Source of the DNA: an uncultured Leptolyngbya sp.
GTDB lineage: Bacteria; Cyanobacteriota; Cyanobacteriia; Phormidesmidales; Phormidesmidaceae
NCBI GenBank assembly: GCA_937899365.1
Contig: CALBPH010000838.1
Span: forward strand, 1-7,665
Direction: 5' to 3'
Length of the DNA: 7,665 nt
The translations under genes and the position numbers were made by a program. Positions 1 to 5,600 of this stretch are shown here, one piece after another (position 1 is the stretch's first letter; each line of letters starts with the position of its first letter). The notes below the pieces were generated by a model, which was given only the letters and a program-made list of their open reading frames with translations, searched no databases and was not told the DNA's origin.

Positions 1-961
1 CTTGCAATGGGCTGACTCAGCTTCCCTCAATTTAATTCAAGTCTTGATGGCTAAGTCCCAGACTCGTTACTTGTTACTGCTGGGAACCTATCGCAATAAT
101 GAAGTGTCTCCAGCCCATCCGTTGATGTTAGCTCTGGATGATCTGAGGCAGGCTGGGTCATCCATCAACGCTATTACCCTACAGCCCTTAAGTACGCACA
201 GCCTGAATCATCTGATTGCCGATACGCTCCATGCCCAAACACAGGAGGTCCACCCCCTAACGGAACTGGTCATGCAAAAAACGCAGGGAAATCCCTTCTT
301 TGCAACACAGTTTCTCAATGTTTTACATCAAGAACAGCTGATCACCTTTGACTACAATGTTGGACATTGGCTGTGTGATATTGGACAAGTTCGAGGGGCC
401 GCCTTAACCGATGATGCGGTCACCCTAATGGTGTGGCAATTGCAAAAGCTGCCGCAAGCAACGCAAGAAATTTTAAAGCTTGCCGCCTGTCTTGGGGCGC
501 AGTTTGATCTAAAAACCCTAGCTATCGTTTCAGAAAAATCACAAATTGAGAATGCAATAGCTTTGTGGAAAGCATTACAAGCCGGATTTATCTTACCAAC
601 CAACCAAATTTATAAATTTTTTCAAGATGCGGAAATATTTGACGCAAGAAATACGGTTAATTCTAACTACCACTTCTTACACGACCGGGTTCAACAAGCC
701 GCCTACTCTTTAATTGCTGACGATCAAAAATCTGCAACCCATTGGCATATTGGCAATCTCCTGTGGCAAAGCTGCTTAGACTACCAAGAAGATAGAATTT
801 TTGATTTAGTTAATCAACTCAATCTGGGTAAATCTGTTATCTCTCAGCCGATTAGAAAAAAGCAGTTGGCTCAATTAAATCTTCAAGCGGCTCAGAAAGC
901 AAAACTCTCGGCTGCCTATAAAGCTGCTCTAACCTACTGTGTAATAGGGATTTCATTGTAG
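1..961 (+). CDS. Multi-domain signalling kinase, N-terminal part: AAA/STAND ATPase and start of helical region (5'-partial, ends at TAG)
   Basis: This is the 3' part of a coding region that starts upstream of the window; the TTG at base 2 is an internal Leu, not a start. It opens with LQWADSAS, the tail of the Walker B motif (DDLQWAD) of COG3899/AAA_16-type ATPases. Other family marks follow: a hydrophobic strand ending in GTYRNNEVSPAHPL (about codons 25-40), QKTQGNPFF (about 92-100), an ALTDDAV segment (about 134-140), LKLAACLGAQFDL (about 158-170) and FLHDRVQQAAYSL (225-237). In known relatives this ATPase sits between an N-terminal Ser/Thr kinase and a TPR-like region in a cytoplasmic sensor protein; the kinase and Walker A would be upstream. 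Translation ends at TAG 959-961, in the middle of the helical region, and the same frame continues the same family directly afterwards. This is therefore probably a truncated product rather than a natural C-terminus. The family call is strong; whether this piece works alone is unknown. Confidence 0.85.
   Translation, partial: LQWADSASLNLIQVLMAKSQTRYLLLLGTYRNNEVSPAHPLMLALDDLRQAGSSINAITLQPLSTHSLNHLIADTLHAQTQEVHPLTELVMQKTQGNPFFATQFLNVLHQEQLITFDYNVGHWLCDIGQVRGAALTDDAVTLMVWQLQKLPQATQEILKLAACLGAQFDLKTLAIVSEKSQIENAIALWKALQAGFILPTNQIYKFFQDAEIFDARNTVNSNYHFLHDRVQQAAYSLIADDQKSATHWHIGNLLWQSCLDYQEDRIFDLVNQLNLGKSVISQPIRKKQLAQLNLQAAQKAKLSAAYKAALTYCVIGISL
2..520 (+). other. Domain: AAA_16/STAND-type ATPase, C-terminal half
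   Basis: Codons 1-173. It begins at the end of Walker B (LQWAD) and continues with a hydrophobic beta strand (RYLLLLGTYR) whose trailing polar GTYRNNE resembles the sensor-1 region of this ATPase class. The GNPFF motif lies in the following helical lid. Walker A and the catalytic acidic pair are upstream, so nucleotide binding cannot be verified here. In relatives this module is thought to be an NTP-driven switch or scaffold between kinase and sensor domains; that role is inferred. Confidence 0.85.
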
Positions 962-2640
962 CCAACAGAAACCTGGCAAACAGATTACCGCCTCATGTAT
1001 GCACTGCACTATTACGGTTCAGAATCAGCCTACCTCAGCGGCAATTTTAAACAGGCGGAAGAGCTATATGAGATGGCCCTTCAGTACGCTGAAACCTCCC
1101 TCGATCGGGCTGCAATTTATCGCATTCAGATGACCCAGTACCAGCTTCAGGGGCGTAATGCAGAGGCAATTGTCATCCAACAAAAAAGCACCCAGCTATT
1201 GGGGTGGACTATCCCCACCGAACCACAACAAATTCAAACGAGCCTCAATACTGAAATTGCAACGGTCACCCAGTTTTTAGAACAACAAACTGTCGCATCC
1301 ATTTTAGAGCATCCAAAAATGACAGATGCTCTCACTGAAGAGATGCTGCGAATTTTACAAATTTTATTTTATACGGCCTGGCTAAGCGGTCAACCAACCC
1401 TGGCATTACTGGCCTTAGCCAAAATGACAACGTTGTCATTGCACCATGGCAATAGCGAGATGTCGCCCTTTGGCTATGTAGGCTATGGACTCATTGCTAA
1501 CATAACGCTCAAAAACATAACCCAGTCCTATCAATTTGGCAGCATGGCCGTTCAGCTATGTGAACAATTTGATAATCCTGATGTGCGCGGGATGACAAAC
1601 TTCTTTTTCGCCGCCGATGTACATAGTTGGAAACGCCCATTGCGAGAAGCCGATCAATATTATGAGAATGCCTATAAATATGGAATGGATGCGGGTAACT
1701 GGCTGACCGTTAGCTTTATGATGATGGTGAGTGGTTCCGACCGCCTCACCTATGGGAAAAATCTCGAAGAGCTTTATCAAACCACCCAACCCCATGTTGC
1801 ATTTTTCCAACAAATTAAAAGTTTAGAGAATTTAGATATTTTGATGGCAGGGGTTTTGCAACCTGTTCGTCAACTGTTAGGGCTAACGGCCTCGGTCTCC
1901 AGTTTTGACGATGATCATTTTAGTGAAGCAGACTACTTACAAAAGTATCAGGCTAATCCCTTTGCCCTTGCCTGGTTCTACTCAGTTAAAATTCGCCATG
2001 CCTACCTGTTTGAGCAAGTCAATGGTTACTCAGATCTGATTCCAAAGGTTGACATTATTGAGAGTGCTATTCCCGCTCATGCCAAACTCCCTTCCACGGT
2101 CTTTTATGTCCTATTAATGCATTTAAAGCTGATTGAAAAAGTCAGCGATGATGTCCAACAAGCCTCGCACTGGCAAGCGATACAGCCATTGGAAGACAAA
2201 TTGAACCAATGGCAGCAAGACTGCCCTGAAAATATTAAGCATAAGTGCTTGCTAATTCGGGCAGAGAAAGCGCGATTGCAAGGGCACATAGCCGCCGCGA
2301 TTGACTTCTATGAACAAAGCATTGCCCAAGCCCAAGCCCAAGGATATGAATATGAGGCGGCCCTTGCCCATGAGCTAGCTGCCAAATTTTATCTGAACTG
2401 GGGCAAGAAGAAAGTTGCGGCAGGTTACATGCAAGAAGCCTATTATTGCTATACCCGCTGGGGGGCCAAAGCTAAAGTTATTGATCTGAAAACTCGTTAT
2501 CTTGCTCTTCTAAAACCTATCTTGCAACCGTCAGTAGCCTCAGTTGATGTATTGGACACGCTGTCGGCCGTTGAAACCCCTACAGGCTCAATTTATGGAT
2601 CATCTGCCCACCATTCCATTGCCAATGGCGCTAAGCTTAA
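521..2640 (+). other. Domain: alpha-helical TPR-like scaffold region (contains the TAG)
   Basis: About codons 174-880. It is rich in Ala, Leu, Gln and Glu, with amphipathic helix pairs. The clearest TPR-like units are SAYLSGNFKQAEELYEMAL (from about 1025) and the segment near 2279-2480: a GHIAAAIDFYEQSIAQAQ helix, then ALAHELAAKFYLNWGK, then AGYMQEAYYCYTRWGAKAK. The last of these is a hallmark of this family just before its first GAF domain. Such regions usually mediate protein contacts; no partner can be named. A low-complexity linker (about 2525-2640, rich in Ser, Val, Ala and Thr) leads into the GAF. There is no gene on the other strand here that I would support. Confidence 0.75.
959..961 (+). 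other. In-frame amber stop codon inside the helical scaffold
   Basis: The context is TCA-TTG-TAG-CCA-ACA. It is the only stop in frame 2 between base 2 and base 7665. It falls in the helical repeat region, not at a domain boundary: a TPR-like helix pair (SAYLSGNFKQAEELYEMAL) begins about 20 codons later. The downstream codons CCA ACA do not match the CAR-YYA readthrough context known from plant viruses. No start codon overlaps the stop, so tight translational coupling at this point is not supported. Confidence 0.95.
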
Positions 2641-5600
2641 TCAGACATTCGATCTGGCCAGTGTTCTACAAGCTTCCCAGGTGCTTGCCAGTACTATTCA
2701 ATTGGATGATCTTCTGCGTAAACTTACTCAAATTATTTTACAAAATTCGGGAGCTGACCGCTGTGCTCTAATCCTTCCTGATCAAGCAGGAAAATGGCAA
2801 GTGCGGGTGCTCGCAACGTTAGAAACAATAGATTTTAGTACCGATCCCCTAGATAAAACTACGAATGTCCCAGTGCAGCTCATTCGTTATGTCAAGAATC
2901 TGCAGGAGATTGTTTTTATTGATGAAAATAATCCTGATTTACCTATTCATGATCCATATTTGATACAACAGCGCCCTAAAAGTATTCTTTGCTTACCTGT
3001 TCTGAATCAGGGTAAATTGCTGGGCATTGTATATCTTAGTAATCAAATTAACAGTGGCGTTTTTAATCGAGAGCGTATTACTGTTCTCAACTTTTTGTGC
3101 ACCCAAGCCGCCGTTTCCTTGGAAAATGCTCGTCTTTATCAGTATGAACAACGTAGAGTCGAAATATTAGCAGCTTCAGAAAAACGGCTTGCAACATTAT
3201 TTAATAAGTCAAAAGATGCTATTTTCTTACTGGGTGACCAAGGTTTTATCGATTGTAATCAGGCTGCTGTTGCCCTCTTTCGGTACACCAGTAAAAACGA
3301 ATTATTACTGCGGTATCCCTATGAAATTTCACCAGAGCGGCAACCAGACGGTCAACTTTCTAGCAGTAAGGCACAATTTCTGATTCAGGAAGCATTTCAA
3401 CGGTGTAGCCTTAAATTTGAATGGGTTCATCAGCGTGCTGATGGAGAAGATTTTTGGGCGGAAATCTCTCTGATTCTTATTGAACATCAGGACGAAATTA
3501 TCTTTCACTGCATTGCTAGGGATATTAGCGATCGCAAACAAGTCGAGGCCAAGCAGCAACGACAGCTGGCAATTCTAGAAAGCACCTCAGATTTTATCGG
3601 CTCAGCTGATCCCAGCGGGAATATCCTATACCTTAATCAGGCTTGGAGAACGTTGTTACAGCGAGATGAGTGTCAGCGTGTCGTTATTTCGCAGCAACAT
3701 CCGGCTTGGGCGTTGGAAATCATTGTTAATGAAGCCTTACCCGCAGCAATACAGGATGGAATGTGGGTCGGAGAGACTGCCCTACTCGATGGCTACGAAC
3801 GGGAAATTCCAGTGTCTCAAGTCGTGATTGCCCATAAGTCTAGCAATGGTGATGTGGAGTACTTTTCTACCATTGCACGCGATATTAGCGATCGCAAAAT
3901 TGCTCAGCAACAACTAGACAATCTAATTGCAGGTACCGCCACCACTGGACAGGACTTCTTCTCTGCGCTAGTGAGTAATGTTGCTAAAGCTTTAACTGTT
4001 TCCTGCGCCCTAGTTACCCAACAGCTGAACGATCAGCTTCAGACCCTGGCCCTTTGGTTTAATAATGAGTTTCAGCCCTCATTTGTCTACAAATTTGCTC
4101 AAACTCCCTGTGAAGTCATGATTCGGGACGGTGAGTTTTACTGTCCGGCAAATGTGCAACAGCGATTTCCAGAAGATGTGCTTTTAGTAGAGTTTGCTAT
4201 AGATAGCTACCTGGGCATTGCCCTTAAAAATGGAGACGGTAAAACCATTGGTGGATTATCCATCCTTAACCAAGGCCCTATTCCTAATCCAGAAAGAGCA
4301 AAACAGATTTTATCTATTTTTGCAGCCCGTGCCGCTGCCGAGTTGGAGCGGCAACAGGTCAATATAGCTCTAGAACAACTTAACCAGTCGCTGGAAGCTC
4401 AGGTTGTAGAACGCACAGCTGAACTGAGAGAAAACGAAGAGCGGCTGCGTTTAGCGATGAGAGCTACAAAGCAGGGTTTCTTTGATGTCGATCTACACAC
4501 AGATGAAGCTATTGTTAGCCCAGAATATGCGTTGATGTTGGGCTATGAACCAACAAATTTCCACGACACCATCGCAGACTGGCAATCTCGTTTACATCCT
4601 GAAGATAGCGAACGAACCCACCAAGCCTACAGAGACTACATAGCAGGCCAGACTCCCCGATATATTGCTGAGTTTCGGCAACAGACTAAGCAAGGAGGGT
4701 GGAAATGGACTCTGTCCATGGGGCAATTTATTGAGTGGGATAACGATGGAGAACCGACTCGGTTTTTGGGCATTCACGCCGATATCGACGATCGTAAACT
4801 GCTCGAGATACAACTGGAAAATCAAAATGAATTACTTGCGAAAATTGCCCAGGGTGAACCACTGATAGATGTTATACATAGGCTAGTTGAGATAGCAGAA
4901 GAAGGTTTGAGCGATGCACTCTGCGTAACTTCCTTGCTTGATAAGAACCAAACTTTTTATTTTGGCATAGCTCCTGGTTTACCAGCTGAATTTAATCAGA
5001 CGTCTGCTAGTACCGTAGCTACTGAAGATCTATCTCCCTGTGCTCGGGCCGCTATTCGTAATGAAGTAGTTATTGTAGATAACATAGCCGACTCCTGCTT
5101 TTCTGAAGAATACAAAGCATCAACAGCTCAATTTGGTTTTCAAGCCTGTTGGTCTACACCCATTAGAAATCGAGACAACCAAGTGTTAGGGACATTTGCA
5201 CTTTATTATCGGGATGTTAGATCACCCAAAAACTATGAGCTCAAGATTATTGAGCAAATGGCGCATATTGCAGGGATTGCCATTGAACGTCAGCAGGCAG
5301 ATGAGCAATTGCGTCACAGTGAGGCTAATCTGTTGGAAGCTCAACGAGTCGCCCATGTCGGTAACTGGGAACTAGATGTTGTTACTCAAACAATCACCTG
5401 GTCTCCAGAAATGTTCCACATTCATGGATTAAAGCCTTCTAAAACAGCACCCTCCTATACGGACTACTTAGAGATGCTTCAGGCAGACGAACGTCAGTAC
5501 CTGCAAACTCTAAACGAACGGGCAATCACATCAGGCATCCCTTACATGCTGGAGCATAGTATGGTGCGACCGGATGGTACGGTGAGCCACTATGAGTGTC

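Noticed and set aside
2..4. TTG at base 2 as a translation start
   Set aside because: It encodes the Leu of the Walker B tail (LQWAD). The ATPase domain needs the upstream sequence, so this is an internal codon cut by the window edge.
352..603. Minus-strand open frame of 83 codons, and similar minus-strand frames at 1556-1813, 2104-2289, 3329-3559, 4592-4825, 5774-5962, 6413-6595 and 7210-7428
   Set aside because: All lie opposite well-conserved coding sequence, resemble no family I recognise, and have no supporting start context. They are shadows of the main frame.
959..967. Programmed stop readthrough or recoding at the TAG
   Set aside because: The following CCA ACA does not match the known CAR-YYA readthrough context, and I saw no obvious strong downstream stem. 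It is kept only as a remote alternative to nonsense mutation or error.
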